Of a stretch of 64,000 bases of DNA, positions 45,164 through 57,407 are shown one piece after another. The DNA is from Adineta steineri (taxonomy: Eukaryota; Rotifera; Eurotatoria; Adinetida; Adinetidae), in NCBI GenBank assembly GCA_905250115.1, contig CAJNOI010000025.1:1-64000 (forward strand). The letters run 5' to 3'. The position numbers were made by a program, and so were the translations under genes. The stretch's first letter is position 1. Each line of letters begins with the position of its first letter. The notes beneath the pieces are model-generated. The model was not told the origin of the DNA and did not search any database. It was given only the letters and a program-made list of their open reading frames with translations.

Positions 45164-46138
45164 ATGTCTGATTCAGTTAATTCTACTCTTGTTATTCAAC
45201 TTAATCTCTTTACATTTCAAATGAATCGATACATGTCAATATTTATTATGTTATTTGGTTCAGTTGGTAATATTATAAATTTAATTATATTTTATCGTCC
45301 TAAACATCGTACAAATCCGTGTGCTGTATATTTTTTTTATGCATCAATTGCTGGTCTTATTGCTTTATATTCTGGTTTATTGAGTCGAATATTTGCTGGT
45401 TTTCAACTAGATTTATCAGGAACGACTGAAGGTTTATGTCAATTTCGAGCATTTATTATCTGGGTTTCAACTACTGCTGCATCTTGGTTTTTAACTTATG
45501 CAACTGTTGATCGATATTGTATTAGTTGTCGAAATGTAAATCGTCGAAATTTAAGTAATCTTCGTTATACACAACGTTTAATGATAATTACGTTTATAGG
45601 TGCATCAATCGTATTTGCTGAAACTTTTTATTGTTATGTACCAAATCTTAAAAATTCTCCATTAACATGTTATGGTCGAAGTATAGCATGTCGTCTTTAC
45701 AATGAAATATCATCAGCATTATTATTTGTTTTTATTCCATCAATAATTATGTTAATATTTGGATTTGCAACAGTACAAAATGTAAGAAAACTACTTACTT
45801 CTATAGCACCATCAGCTAGTACAGAAACAACAGCAAAAACAATAAAAAAAACTGATCGACAATTAATTCAAATGTTAATTATTCAAGTAGTTCTATCGAC
45901 AATATTTAATATTCCACTAGCAGTTTATCGACTTTATTTAACATCAACATTATATATATTAAAAACTCCATTAAGATCTACGATTGAAAATCTTTTTTTT
46001 CAAGCATTTTATCTTCTTAGTTTTATGACTTTTGGAATGCCATTTTATATCTATACATTAACAGGAACTGTGTTTAAGAATGAATGTACAACTTTATTTC
46101 AAGTTATTTCTCGAAAAATGAAAGCGTTTACTCCATGA
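45164..46138 (+). CDS. Single-exon seven-transmembrane receptor (rhodopsin-like, bdelloid type)
   Basis: 324 residues, seven hydrophobic segments. TM1 has GSVGNIINLIIFYRP (the conserved Asn of helix 1). TM3 ends in YATVDRYCIS, an Asp-Arg-Tyr in the DRY position. A Cys before TM3 (LCQFRAF) could pair with an extracellular-loop Cys. A basic third loop (IKKTDRQLIQMLIIQVV) and the tail YIYTLTGTVFKNE close the protein. Distant resemblance to peptide receptors of the FMRFamide type; ligand unknown. An acceptor (CTCTCATTTTTCAAG) lies 7 nt before the ATG. The GPCR at 58889-59938 shares the TLxGTVF(K/R)xE end and similar layout. Confidence 0.88.
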   Translation: MSDSVNSTLVIQLNLFTFQMNRYMSIFIMLFGSVGNIINLIIFYRPKHRTNPCAVYFFYASIAGLIALYSGLLSRIFAGFQLDLSGTTEGLCQFRAFIIWVSTTAASWFLTYATVDRYCISCRNVNRRNLSNLRYTQRLMIITFIGASIVFAETFYCYVPNLKNSPLTCYGRSIACRLYNEISSALLFVFIPSIIMLIFGFATVQNVRKLLTSIAPSASTETTAKTIKKTDRQLIQMLIIQVVLSTIFNIPLAVYRLYLTSTLYILKTPLRSTIENLFFQAFYLLSFMTFGMPFYIYTLTGTVFKNECTTLFQVISRKMKAFTP

Positions 46139-46286
46139 GATTCATTAGAACTTCTCTCTAATGTAAGTATTTTCATAAATGTTACCCATTTTAATCCTAT
46201 ATTACATGTTAAGCATATCATTCTTGCATTTTATTTAAAAAATAAACTTAATCAAAAAAAATTTTTATAATAAATAAAAAATACTT

Positions 46287-49200
46287 TCAGCGTTTTGAAA
46301 TATTATTTAATATAAAACCTAACCATTTAATTATGTACTCTTTATCTACTGATGGACACTCTAATCCACAAACATTAGTATTCATTTTCCCATTTGATTC
46401 TCCATTTCTTTCCCCAAATATATTTCCAACAAATAATTCTCCATTCTCAATTGTTTTCATTTTCATTTTCCATTCATTATCATCAATACCTTCAATTACA
46501 ATACCACATTTTTTCATTCCATCAATTATTTCATCACATTTTATTTCACAATTTCTATTGATTAAATGATAAATATTTCCATACTTACTATCTTGATTAC
46601 TACTTAAATGAACAATAAGTTTAGCTGTAAAATCCACTGGTAATCCATTAAAATGATATGAAATCATTGATTGAGGATAAGAATGTATTTTCATAATTTC
46701 ATTAAATAATAAAGTATAAAAATCATGTTGATTACATGCACCTGTTCTACTATCAGCACATATTAATCCAAGACGATAAATATTAACTGATAATCCATAA
46801 TCAATTGCTTTTTGAATTAATTTTTCTGCAACCCATTTACTTTGTGCATAACCATTAACTAATTTACTAGGTGAAATATTATCAATCGATATTTTTTGAT
46901 TAAAATCAAGATGATTTGACACAACACTTATCGTTGAAATATATTGTATAGGTATACAAGTAGATGGATTAAAACAAGCAAAAGTAATCATTTCTTTTGT
47001 TCCAACAACATTTGTAGGATAAAGTTGATTATATGAAAGAATAAAATTAACATTTGCACCACAATGATAAATCATGTCAATATCATCATGAAGTTGATTA
47101 TAAATTTCATCATTTAAATCAAAATGAAACTTTGTTAAATCACCTTTTAATGCAAGAATTTGTTGTTTATATTCATCTTTCCAGATTTTATAAAATATCA
47201 TATTATTTTTAATACGATCAAATGGATCTAGTGAATTAGTTTCATTATTACATCGAACTAAACATACAAACTGACATGTCGATGAATATGTTGTTAATAA
47301 TTCAGATAAAACAAATGCACCAACAAAACCTGTTGTTCCAGTGATAAATATTTTTGATGGATAATTGATTGATGCGGTTGATTTATGATTAGTAATTGTA
47401 ATATTTAAATCTAATTGAGAATGATTTATTAATTGTGATTGAATTGTTTGTTTGGAAAATAATGAAATTTGAGAAGGATTTTGAATAAGATTTGTTAATT
47501 GTTGTAAATTAAGCTGTGGATGATAAAGAATATTTGATGGTAATGATATGCCAAGATCATTTTCAATCATTCGAGATAAACGAACAGATGATAATGAATC
47601 ATTACCAGTATTAACAAATAAGTTTTCATCTGTATCTGATAGAACTGATTGTCTTGTAATTGTTTTAATAATAGTTTTGAGTTTTTTTTCAATTCTATTT
47701 GATGTTTTCAGTTGATCAGCATAATATGTTGCTAGTTTATGACGACAAGGTTTCATTGATGAAGTCAGAAGACCATTTTCAGGTGTGAATGCTTGAAAAT
47801 CAATAATAATATATGATGGTATTTCATGTTTTCTCAGTGATTCCTTTTTAGCTATTGTTTGAAGATCTTGAAGAATAGCTTGATAAAATAATGGATGAGA
47901 ATTGTTCATATCTAATAATGCTAGATTATGTTGAAGTGCAAATGCTTGTGCATATTGTTGATTTGGAACAATAACAGCAGAAACAGAATCTGATAAAAGA
48001 TCACCATGGATATAGATTTGTTCAACGAATGGACTTTGAATATAAATAGTTTGAAGATATTCAGGTGATACGAATTGTCCTTGTGAAAGTTTGAAGAAAT
48101 TCTTTTTCCTATCAATAACACGAATATGAGGTAAACTACTTTGATCAGTTCGTAATTCAACAATATCGCCAGTTCGAAAAAATCCATCTTCAGTAATAGC
48201 AGCATGTGTTTCATCTGGATTATTAATATATCCTGAAAACATTTGTTTTGTTTTAACTAAAAGTTCACCTCTTGAATATGGTTTATCATCAAGTGTATAT
48301 CCCATATCAACGACAGATTCAAGTCGATATTGAAGATAATAATCAGCTTGATTATTATATGCTACACTTCCACATTCAGTTATGCCGTATGATTCATTGA
48401 CAGAACAATGTGTAAAGCATCGTTTCATAAAATCTAATACTGCTGGACTAACTTTTGCACCACCAATCGTAATCGATTTGCATCTATTAGGAATGAGTTT
48501 TGAGAATTGTTGTAGAAGATGGTGTTCTTCTTTTGAGGTGGCATAAACAGTAGAATTTGCTGTGATAAGTGCAAGACTAGTATTGAATTCAGTATATATT
48601 TTATTCCAAATACTTGGAGGAGCACCAAAATAATTTGGTCGAACAAGAGCTAACTCTTCCATGAGTCGAGAAGGATCACCTGTCGAAAATCCAGTTCGAC
48701 CTCCATCGAGAAAGGTAGTAATAACAGCATCACGATCAGCTGACCACGCTAATGGTCGATATGACAATGTAATACGTTCAAGAGAAGATGACATTCCCCA
48801 ATGTGGAAATGTAGCTCGAAAGGTACTTTCTGAGATAATCGCACCTTTAGGAAAGCCAGTACTACCACTGGTATATATAACTGTGAGATGATCATCAGGT
48901 TCCATACTGACATATTCATATTTTTTCGCTAAACCATCATTTTCGATGTCACCCATATAATGAATGGAAAGATCATTATCTGATTTGTTTGCTAAATGAC
49001 AATGGATAAATAATAATACAAATATGAGTATGATTACTTGTTTTCTAAACTAGGAAATATCTACCGCATTATTACTGGCAAACAAAGAAAACTGAAATGT
49101 TTATATTTTACGCTATGAAAGTATTATTGCTAATGTGGACTTAAATTCATTATGATTATTATGAACTTACGAGATATTGTATTGAGAATAGGATCCATAC

Positions 49201-49831
49201 ATACTATATGTCGAAGTGTTGGACATTGTGAATGTAATGCAACAAATCTTCCTAACATATTTTGATCACAAACAATCACTGATATTTGTGTATTATTAAT
49301 TACATATGCTATTTCACGATCAGTAAACAAAGTATATATTGGTACACTAATGATACTTTGTAAAATACATGCAAAATCAGTGATTACCCATTCAGGTCTA
49401 TTTGCAGCACAGATACCAAGATATGCTCGAGGTTCGATTAGACGTCGTAATCCATGACCAAAATTTTTTGTTCGATCACCTATAGTTTTAAATGTTATCC
49501 ATGAATATGAATCTTTATAGATGGAAGGATTGTCATTATCAATATCTCGTGTACCCAAACAATGACGATCACAATATTTTGCTATTGCAGCTCGAATTCC
49601 AGTAGAAAAATCTACTCTACCACACTCTCGACTTTCTTCGAGACCATACGCAAGCTCAGGAACCATTCGATGTGGATGTATTGGAGTAGCTGTTGTAGCA
49701 CATTGTTCACAATAATCATAATTATCGCAAACAGTACAATTATAGCGAAATTCACCATGGTTTATGCTACGACCGCATCTATCGCAGTACCAATAACTAG
49801 GTTTCTTCGTATCAGTTTTATCTCTATTCAT
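46287..49831 (-). CDS. Carboxylic-acid-reductase-like enzyme with N-terminal ZZ zinc finger
   Basis: Two exons (49171-49831, 46287-48991; intron 179 bp), 1121 residues. Residues 14-60 form a ZZ zinc finger (YWYCDRCG, NCTVCDNYDYCEQC, HPHRM). An acyl-adenylating domain follows: YTSGSTGFPKG (260-270), YGITECG, GFFRTGDIVEL and VIDRKKNFFKLSQGQFVSPE. A carrier domain has GNDSLSSVRL with the phosphopantetheine Ser at about 686. The C-terminal NAD(P)H reductase has GTTGFVGAF (about 769) and the SDR-type YAQSKWVAE (about 931). Adenylation, thiolation and reduction in this order is the layout of FadD9/CAR enzymes, which turn fatty or aromatic acids into aldehydes. An animal-type ZZ finger on such an enzyme is unusual. 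Only one intron in 3.5 kb fits late acquisition but does not prove it. An acceptor (TTTTCTTTTCAAG) abuts the ATG. Confidence 0.9.
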
Positions 49832-49833
49832 CT
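49832..49833 (-). promoter_or_regulatory. Putative trans-splice acceptor of the CAR-like gene
   Basis: TGTTTTCTTTTCAAG ends directly at the ATG at 49831. Confidence 0.5.
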
Positions 49834-50457
49834 TGAAAAGAAAACAAGAAAAAGAGATCTATATAATGTGTAATCAATTTTATTATATGTTACATGAAAA
49901 ATTTCATATTAAGTACTGCACATTTTATTGGATTAATGATCAAAGCATAAACGTGGCAAATGACGAAGAAGAAAATTGCACAACTATACTGTAAGAAAAA
50001 TGACTCAGCACTAACTTCGTATGATAAATTATGATAAAAGTATTTACTCAGTGCAACGTGTTTAGTAAAACACACAGAACAGAAAACATGTTTTTTTCTC
50101 TCGATTCTTCTATAATAATAAACAATAGCGACGTCAACTATTAGTCATCATTGTTTTTCCATATATTTTTTAAGCTTTCATTATAATAAAACAATATTGC
50201 ATGCCTCAGATAAAAATTATGTTTTGTATTTGATGATCTACAAATTGAAACTGCTGACATATCTGTACTCGAGATAAAATTTTAGTTTAAGAAATTTAAC
50301 TATTTATAGATTAATTGAAGATACAAAAACTGTAAACTTATTAAATGATTAGTAATAGTTATAATGCTTTAGTTAGTTTTATTTGTCTGAATATAATATT
50401 ATCGTGATAATTTAAGTACGAATAGATTTTCTATATTCATATAATTTCATACTAAAA

Positions 50458-50508
50458 TAAGGGTGTGCGTGTGTGTGCTATTTATTCTACCAACATCCAC
50501 ATCCTTAC
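50458..50508. repeat. TGTGGG-type foldback element (short)
   Basis: AAGGGTGTGCGTGTGTGTG faces CAACATCCACATCCTTA. Confidence 0.7.
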
Positions 50509-50915
50509 TTAGATAGACCATATTCTCTATTTCGTAGAGAAGAGTCTTGCAAGAATAAACTGTTTTCTTGCTTGTGTGTTTGCATTTCACTGATTGGTCC
50601 AAAAAATAGTTAAAGATACAAGTAACGCTTGTCTGGAGACTTGCTCAGCTCTTTCCCGTAGAAACAGTGTGTCTTCACTACCAGCAAACTGACTTCAGAT
50701 TTGAGTTCCTCGATCTCGATTATCTTTCGATGAAGCCTTTTAACGGGAAAGGATTAGAAGTTTTAATCAACTCGTTTTTTTTCTGAGATATCTGCTCGAC
50801 GCATAATCGTATTTCAAGTAGGGGGAATAAAACAAAAAATTTATTAATTAAAAATTACTTTAAAAAAAAGGAAGACCTTTTTCCCGAGTAAGCAAATTGA
50901 CATTATATGATTTGT

Positions 50916-50961
50916 TGAGAGTGTCAGTGTGGGTAGATGTCTCCTCTCCTAACCTACACCT
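50916..50961. repeat. TGTGGG-type foldback element (degenerate)
   Basis: TGAGAGTGTCAGTGTGGGTAG faces a short AACCTACACC arm. Confidence 0.55.
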
Positions 50962-51500
50962 TGATCGTCCACGTTCACAATTTGTTTCCTATATTTTGAC
51001 CGATAGTTATTCTTCTTATTGCAAAGACAAGTCGAGAAAGTTCAATCATTGTTTTCTTTCGGTCAACTATAGTGCAAGGGCTATAAATATTATCCTTGAA
51101 ACAGAAGTAACATATATTCGTTCATATCGATTTATACAATAAAGTGTCATCGACATTGGCAGATTATTTTCAATAGATGTAAGTAAATAAAATATATTTA
51201 TTAATCAAGGATAGCACATAATATTTAAAACATTCATTTATAATATGAAAAGTCAGTGAAAACTTTGATCAATGAAAATTTTATGGTTAAGAATTGCTTC
51301 TTTTTGGAAATTCAAATATATCCTCAAGATTTATAGCAATTAGATTAATTTATCTTATTGAAATGAATATTAACTGAATAGAAAAGTAATGATAAAGATA
51401 TTTCAGTTTGTCGAATTTTGTTTAACAAATTTTATTAAGAACGTCTTTTATGAATATTTTTCTATAGAGAATTAATTTTTTTCATTTCAGTGATATAAAT

Positions 51501-53407
51501 ATGACAACAGTTCAATCATTTCCTGTTCCACATCAACAAAAACAAAAACCATCAATGTTAAATACAAACATTTTTAACTCTTATCATCATTTCGGGTATG
51601 ATTATTATAGAAAGAACAAATTAATTTCATGAAAGTATTTGGTTATAGCTGAGTGTATCATTTTTTATCAAAATCATATTTTATTAGGTTAATCAAATTT
51701 ATTTCTAAATATAGTAACCGAATATTTATCTATTATTCAAGCTAATCTTACAAGTTCAATTTTTCCTCATTGATATCAGAAAAAAAGCAATCTTCTATAA
51801 TTAAAACTAAATTTGAGAATATTATCAATAAATATAATTAGTTATTTTTGAATATCCAAGATTTTAAATTAAACTAGAAAAAAAGAGAGAATTCTACATC
51901 AATAAAACAAGTTTTAGGTTATTTTCATTGATGAAAACTTTAATTATATTGATTAATATTATTGTTTTAGAGAAAAATGTTTTATTTTTTAAACAGAATC
52001 TAAAATCTTTGAAAAGATGACTAATAATATTTTTGAAAATGAGATTAAATTTCGAGATAATATATGAATGTTAAATTCATTGTTAAATTATTAAAGTATA
52101 TTTATATGATTTTGTTTTTAGATTGAAAACAAGAATGAGTCGTTTATTTACTTGGTTAACTCGATTAGAATTAGTACATTTTTTGGTATTATTATTTTGC
52201 TTTTGTTTATATATTTGGCCACCTCTTATAAGTGGTGGTTCAGTATCACACATGAAATCATTTTTATCTTCAGCTAATATTTCATTGATGTCGTATACAC
52301 CTTTTGAATGGACTTTAGCAGGTAAGAAATTATCTTTTATTTGATTAGAAAAGTAAATAAATAATTGGAAAGGTAAACTTCAAACAATAGGTATCTGATT
52401 AGATAAATAAATCTTATATCTATTGCATTATGGATCTCAGTATCGTCTGTATATTTATAAATTTCGATTTGATGTATGAATAATTGTAGAAAGTGTTTTT
52501 TTAATTATAATTCGAATATATTATTACAAAGAAATGAAATCAATCGAGAAACAAATAGTCAAAGAGTATATTTTACTGAATAGAATTTTTGTAACATTAT
52601 CGATAGTGAAAAATAAATCTAATAGCTGTATTTGATTTGGATATTGTCGATGGTACAAACTAGTCGAACGTATCAACATCATTTAAGAGAACTAAAGTCA
52701 AATTAGTTTTTGAGATTTTAACAGATTTTTCAAAATCTTCACACATTTTTATGCAATCTTCTATGATAAAAATACTTTCGAAATGAGACCGATAGTATAG
52801 TACATATTGTAGTCTTCGATAAATCGATGCTTATTTGAAAGCTTGAATCATATGTGATGTTTATTAGAGGGACACAACAGAGGCTTTTTGCGTGAAGTTT
52901 CATGAAGTCTTTGAACTCTAATGAAGTCTGATGTTTGTCCCTAGGATGTTAGATTACTATCCATAAATATCAATATTTAATTTTTAATATCAATATATCT
53001 ATTTTTTAGAACGATGTTCATTGCAATTAAGAAAAAATACTATCAAGAACATCGATAGTTATATGTCAATGAGTGTCATAGACTGGATTTTATGTTTTTG
53101 TGCGTTCATTTTCATTTATGTATCTCAAGAGATATTTAAAAAATTTACTCCTATTCATTTAAATAATCCATATCGATGGTTTTGTTGGTTTCGTCTAGTT
53201 CTTATCAATCTTGTATGTTCATCAGTTTTGATTCAACTGGCTACTGCTACTACATGTCGACCAATGGAAATTCTATATGATTTATCATATATATCAATGA
53301 TATTTGTACAACTAACTGGTTTTTTTATTTGTATTTTTTTTTCATTTTTTCTTGGCATAAAATATGCATCAATCAAACCTGTACATAGATTAGAAAAATC
53401 TTGTTAA
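51501..53407 (+). CDS. Four-transmembrane protein of unknown family
   Basis: Three exons (51501-51595, 52122-52321, 53010-53407), phases consistent, 230 residues. Introns are 526 and 688 bp, long for this genome. A Gln-rich, probably cytoplasmic N-terminus precedes four helices (LVHFLVLLFCFCLYIW, VIDWILCFCAFIFIYV, LVLINLVCSSVLIQLA, VQLTGFFICIFFSFFL). A loop with two Cys (ERCSL, TTCRP) flanks the helices. It may be a tetraspan protein, but the tetraspanin CCG motif is absent and I do not recognise the family. An acceptor (TTCATTTCAG) lies 10 nt before the ATG. Confidence 0.75.
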
Positions 53408-53580
53408 TAAATCATTTTATAATCAAATGAAATTATTTGAATTCAAAGAACTTAGGAAATGAAGAGAGAAAAATAAAATTATAATTGTGATCAGAAAAGA
53501 AGAAAACTGTCAACCGAAACAAATAAGATGAAACAGTTTCCATTAAACTTAACAAAAGAAAATGTGAAAATTTGTTTGAA

Positions 53581-53860
53581 ATCCCAGGTCGAACAATCCG
53601 GCACGGAAACGGCCAGTTCCGTGGTATTCCGGAGATTTCATGGAAGCAGTATTCCAGTTGAATGGATCTGGTGACTAGATCTATCTGGTTTGGGCCGGAA
53701 CCGTCAGAAACATGTCAAAACCGGCAGCCGGATACGGTTACCTCACTTCTCCATCGAATCCCTGGTATTTTTCGAGCGGGTTCCGCCCGAAAATGGCGAG
53801 TTTCCTTAGGGACTTTGCCGGAAATTCATGGAAACCTGCTTCAGGAACCATCGTTCTGGG
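53581..53860. repeat. GC-rich island with internal direct repeats
   Basis: CCGGAGATTTCATGGAAGC near 53630 and CCGGAAATTCATGGAAACC near 53818 are similar and in the same orientation. Many GGAAC/CCGGAA/TTCCG motifs lie between. Its base composition is unlike the surrounding AT-rich DNA, suggesting a transposon fragment. Confidence 0.55.
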
Positions 53861-54140
53861 TTTCTTTATCTATTTTATATAATTCATTCAATTTCTCATG
53901 AATATATGACTTAGAATTATAATTCTTTTCAACTTATTTTATCGTTCTCTTTCTATACATATTTGATTGTAACGATGCTAATTAGATTTTGTATCTTAAA
54001 TTCGTTTCTCTTACAATTTAATTTTTGTTTATCTTTTAAAATTTTATTCATTATGCTCATCGCTGCTAATACGATACCGCGCACTTATATTATAAGTAAT
54101 TGAGAATTTTTTCACCTAACATATTTAATATCTGACTACA

Positions 54141-54604
54141 CACTAAATAAATTAGGTGGTCCACTGAACTCCCAAAAAAGGTTTCGTCGTGACGAAAAAG
54201 TCTCCAAACATGTTCAAAGTTTGAAAAACACAGTAAAAAATTCTACGAAACCATTAAAGGATCTTCCCGTGTATCGGACGGAAGAACTTTTACCTACGAA
54301 ACCTTTTTTTAAGTTGGGGAAATATCAACTCGTAACGGTGGATTTACCGGGCTTTCGTAACCCGAAAGCCCTGTCAGTTTTTTTCAACAGGGCTTTCGTA
54401 CCTGAGTTTAACTGGGCTTTCGTATCGATTTTAACAGAGCTTTCGTATCGAGTTTTAACGGGGCTTTTATACCGGAATTTAACAGGGCTTTCGTATCGGT
54501 TTTAACAGGGCATTCGTAACGAATTTTTTATTGTATTGACACGTAAGCTAAGAGACTAATACTCCATAAGAAAACAAGGTATTCGTTGCGAATACTCTTG
54601 AGAG

Positions 54605-54639
<35 letters not shown>

Positions 54640-55520
54640 ATATGTTTAGTTAGTAAGTACGATCCATTCGTATCGAATAAAAAGTCTTTTTGTTGTTGTG
54701 TTATTTTTTGTTCTTCATATCTTCTTTGTGTTGTTAGGAAATAAATTTAAAAAAAAGATTAAGATGTGTTCATTTATATTCTGGTTCTTTCTTGCTACTC
54801 TTGAACTTTGTTCATGGTTACTTTGATAAAATACTTACATCAATACGAAAGCTCTGTTAATAGTATTTAATTTGAGATAATATTAACAATTTCGGCTTTA
54901 CGATAACCCTGTACGAGCGGTACGAAGACCCTGCAAAAAACGATACGAAGGTCCTGTAAAATGTATAGGTACACTTTGTCAATAAGATACGAAAGCCCTG
55001 TATATTTGTGATACGAAAGCCCTGTCAAAACTGATACGATATCCCTGTAAAATCGATAAGAAAGTGCATTAAGTTTTGATTACGAAAGCCCTGTTAATAA
55101 GGCGATACGAAAGCCCAGTAAAACTTAAAAAAACACTGGGCTTTCGTAACCGACCGTTACGAGTTGATACTTTCTCTTTAAGTTCAGGACACCAAAAACA
55201 GGTTTCGTAGTAAATTACGAAACCTTCAGAGTCTCATTTGAAACCTTAATAGTTTCGTACTAAACCCTAAGTTTCTTGTGTAGTTTAATACGAAATCATA
55301 AAAGCTTCGTATTTTACTACGAAACCTTTTTTTGGTGTCCTGAACTTAAAAAAAGGTTTCGTAGGTAAAAGTTCTTCCGTCCGATACACGGGAAGATCCT
55401 TTAATGATTTCGTAGAATTTTTTATTGTGTTACTCAAACTTTGAACATGTTTGGAGACTTTTTTGTCACGACGAAACCTTTTTTGGGAGTTCAGTGGACT
55501 ACCTAATTTATTTAGAGTGT
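54141..55520. mobile_element. 1.4 kb non-autonomous element with about 170 bp terminal inverted repeats
   Basis: The left arm (54141-54310) and right arm (55348-55520) are near-identical inverted copies: CACTAAATAAATTAGG, GTCCACTGAACTCCC and GATCTTCCCGTGTATCGGAC occur in both. Inside, about 54340-54530 holds a plus-strand array of AACAGGGCTTTCGTATCG-like units, and 54840-55135 holds the same motif in reverse (GATACGAAAGCCCTGTAAA), so even the arrays face each other. An (AT)n tract at about 54607-54626 lies between them. No transposase is visible, so mobilisation would need help in trans. The open frame at 54221-54505 is produced by the repeats. Confidence 0.85.
55179..55348. mobile_element. 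Nested smaller inverted-repeat element
   Basis: TAAGTTCAGGACACCAAAAA on the left mirrors TTTTTGGTGTCCTGAACTTA on the right, with several TTTCGTA / TACGAAA motifs between. It abuts the right arm of the larger element and seems related to it. Confidence 0.75.
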
Positions 55521-55863
55521 AACATCATTCTAATTTCCTTGTCACTTTCCTAACTAGAATAATCATCTGATTCGTTCTTCAAATTTTTTATTTTTTTTTA
55601 TATGCAAAGACACATGTTCTATATGTTTATTTTTATTTAAGACTAATACATCGATTCCAACTTAAAAACAACGGTAACGTAAACGACCACGAACGATGTA
55701 AAAATGGTATAAAACGGCTTCTTTTCCGAGATGAAGGATTACGACAAAACACGGTAAGAATTTATGTAGTAGTACACTGTTTGCTAATTATTTTAGGGCG
55801 TTTAAGATGCCGTTATCGATGGTTGGAATGATCGTTTTGGGTACATCGAGTTTTCTCAAACTG

Positions 55864-55966
55864 ATCTTGAGGGTGGAGGTGGAGGTATGAGTGTGGGTAT
55901 GTGATGCATATAGTACTCATACTCATCCTCACAGCCCAATCACCACCCACACCCACACTCAAGATG
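55864..55966. repeat. TGTGGG-type foldback element (well preserved)
   Basis: ATCTTGAGGGTGGAGGTGG ... GAGTGTGGGTATG faces CACCACCCACACCCACACTC and AAGAT. The loop GATGCATATAGTACTCATAC is shared exactly with the foldback at 57709-57795. Confidence 0.88.
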
Positions 55967-56505
55967 CATTTTATATTGATTGTCTATTCTTTATATATTT
56001 CATTTTATTGGATATAAGGTATCACAAAAGAGTACAAAGGAAAAATCGTCAGTATTCACAAACGAACTAAAATAAGATTATTCAAATATTAAATCATCAA
56101 GGAGTGTTCAAGAGAAAGCGTTAGGAATTGATGATTCTTGATTATAAGAATTGAAGCAAGAGGTGCTCAAAGATTGTGTATTTCATAAAAAAATATCTTT
56201 GGAAGATATAATATTGATCCAACATAGTGACTGGATGTTGGGAATGTAGTTCATATCATAACGAGTAAACACGTATTCCTTAAAACCATTCCCATCAGTC
56301 TTTGTATGAAAGTTATGAAAGGCAATTCATCAGAAAATGCTCAACTGGTCAAAAGAGATAGATCTTGAGAATTAAAAAAAGGTGTGACAGAGTTAAAATT
56401 TTCGTCTTCCTTCAAGCAAAGACTGAATCTCAATGGCTAAAAATGACTCTATCGTTTCTCTTTCTCAGCCACAAATAAGAATGTAATAATACTAATGCAG
56501 TATTG

Positions 56506-56740
56506 AGGTATTGGTATTGACAGGTATTGATAAGAATTGATATTGGTATTGATGAACTGTGGAAGTATCCGCAAGTGCTCAAGAACTACAATAAAGAAGT
56601 ATTCATAGGCGCTAAAGTCTTATTATATACCGGTATAATTCGGCCTTCAAAGTCTATATTACGAGGATCTCTTTGCATCCTTAAATCCTATATTATGGAG
56701 GACCTCTGGGTCTCGGAGGCCTATATTAATAATGTTGCAA
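56506..56740 (+). repeat. Short diverged tandem repeats
   Basis: ATTGATATTGGTATTGA-like units (about 56506-56552) are followed by three units around AGTCTATATTACGAGGATCT, TCCTATATTATGGAGGACCT and GGCCTATATTAA. The open frame across them has no domain. Confidence 0.5.
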
Positions 56741-57189
56741 AGAAACCTATGATTTCTGAGAAGAAAGGTGCTCATCTCGTAGTGATTGTAAAGTTAAATA
56801 AATAAAGTACTGAACTATGATAATATTCAACATCACTCGTTACAGCCTATTATTAGTTCCTATATAAAACGTTTGACGGTGGCTTCCATCTAATCACCTA
56901 TTTTCAGATGAAAAAGTTAGGAATGTTGAAACTTCAATTATAGATATTATTGTTGTAGCTAAGAAAAGAGACGTTTATCTAATTTTTTTCCACAAATGAT
57001 CAAACGGAATATCAAATTGTACTGTTGTGTAGCACTCTTATGAGAGAATCTTTTCAACTATCAAATCGCTTTTTCCATGAAAGCAATGAGCCAGAGATTA
57101 TCGGTTATGCTGAATCCGAATATGAGTATAAGAAATCTTCTTAGGACTTTATAAGATGGTTTCTAGAAAACCAGTTTTTCCAGAATATT

Positions 57190-57261
57190 GTGTGTGTGTG
57201 TTTGTGTGAATGGGGGTGTGGGTATGGCTATCTATATATGTTGCACTCACACCCCACCCAT
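57190..57261. repeat. TGTGGG-type foldback at the head of duplicated unit 1
   Basis: GTGTGAATGGGGGTGTGGG faces CACTCACACCCCACCCA. Confidence 0.8.
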
Positions 57262-57407
57262 AAAAGTATAATTGCATAATTTATGAACAGTGCCGCATAT
57301 TATATAACTATTGAAAATGGAAAATAACATCATTTTACTGTTAACAATGGTAATTAATATAATCGCAGTATCATGTAATATATTTTTGAGTAAAATTTCT
57401 TGTTTAG

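Larger units (their letters stand above)
49834..51480. other. Intergenic with two degenerate foldbacks
   Basis: No gene is supported; a plus-strand frame at 50897-51142 has no recognisable domain. Two diverged foldbacks lie at 50458-50508 and 50916-50961. Confidence 0.55.

Noticed and set aside
54221..54505. 94-codon open frame in the long-armed element
   Set aside because: The frame reads through the inverted arm and the repeated TTTCGTA units; the repeating LTGLxYR pattern is an artefact of the DNA repeat.
56527..56805. 92-codon plus-strand frame
   Set aside because: It covers short tandem repeats (CTATATTA units) and shows no domain.
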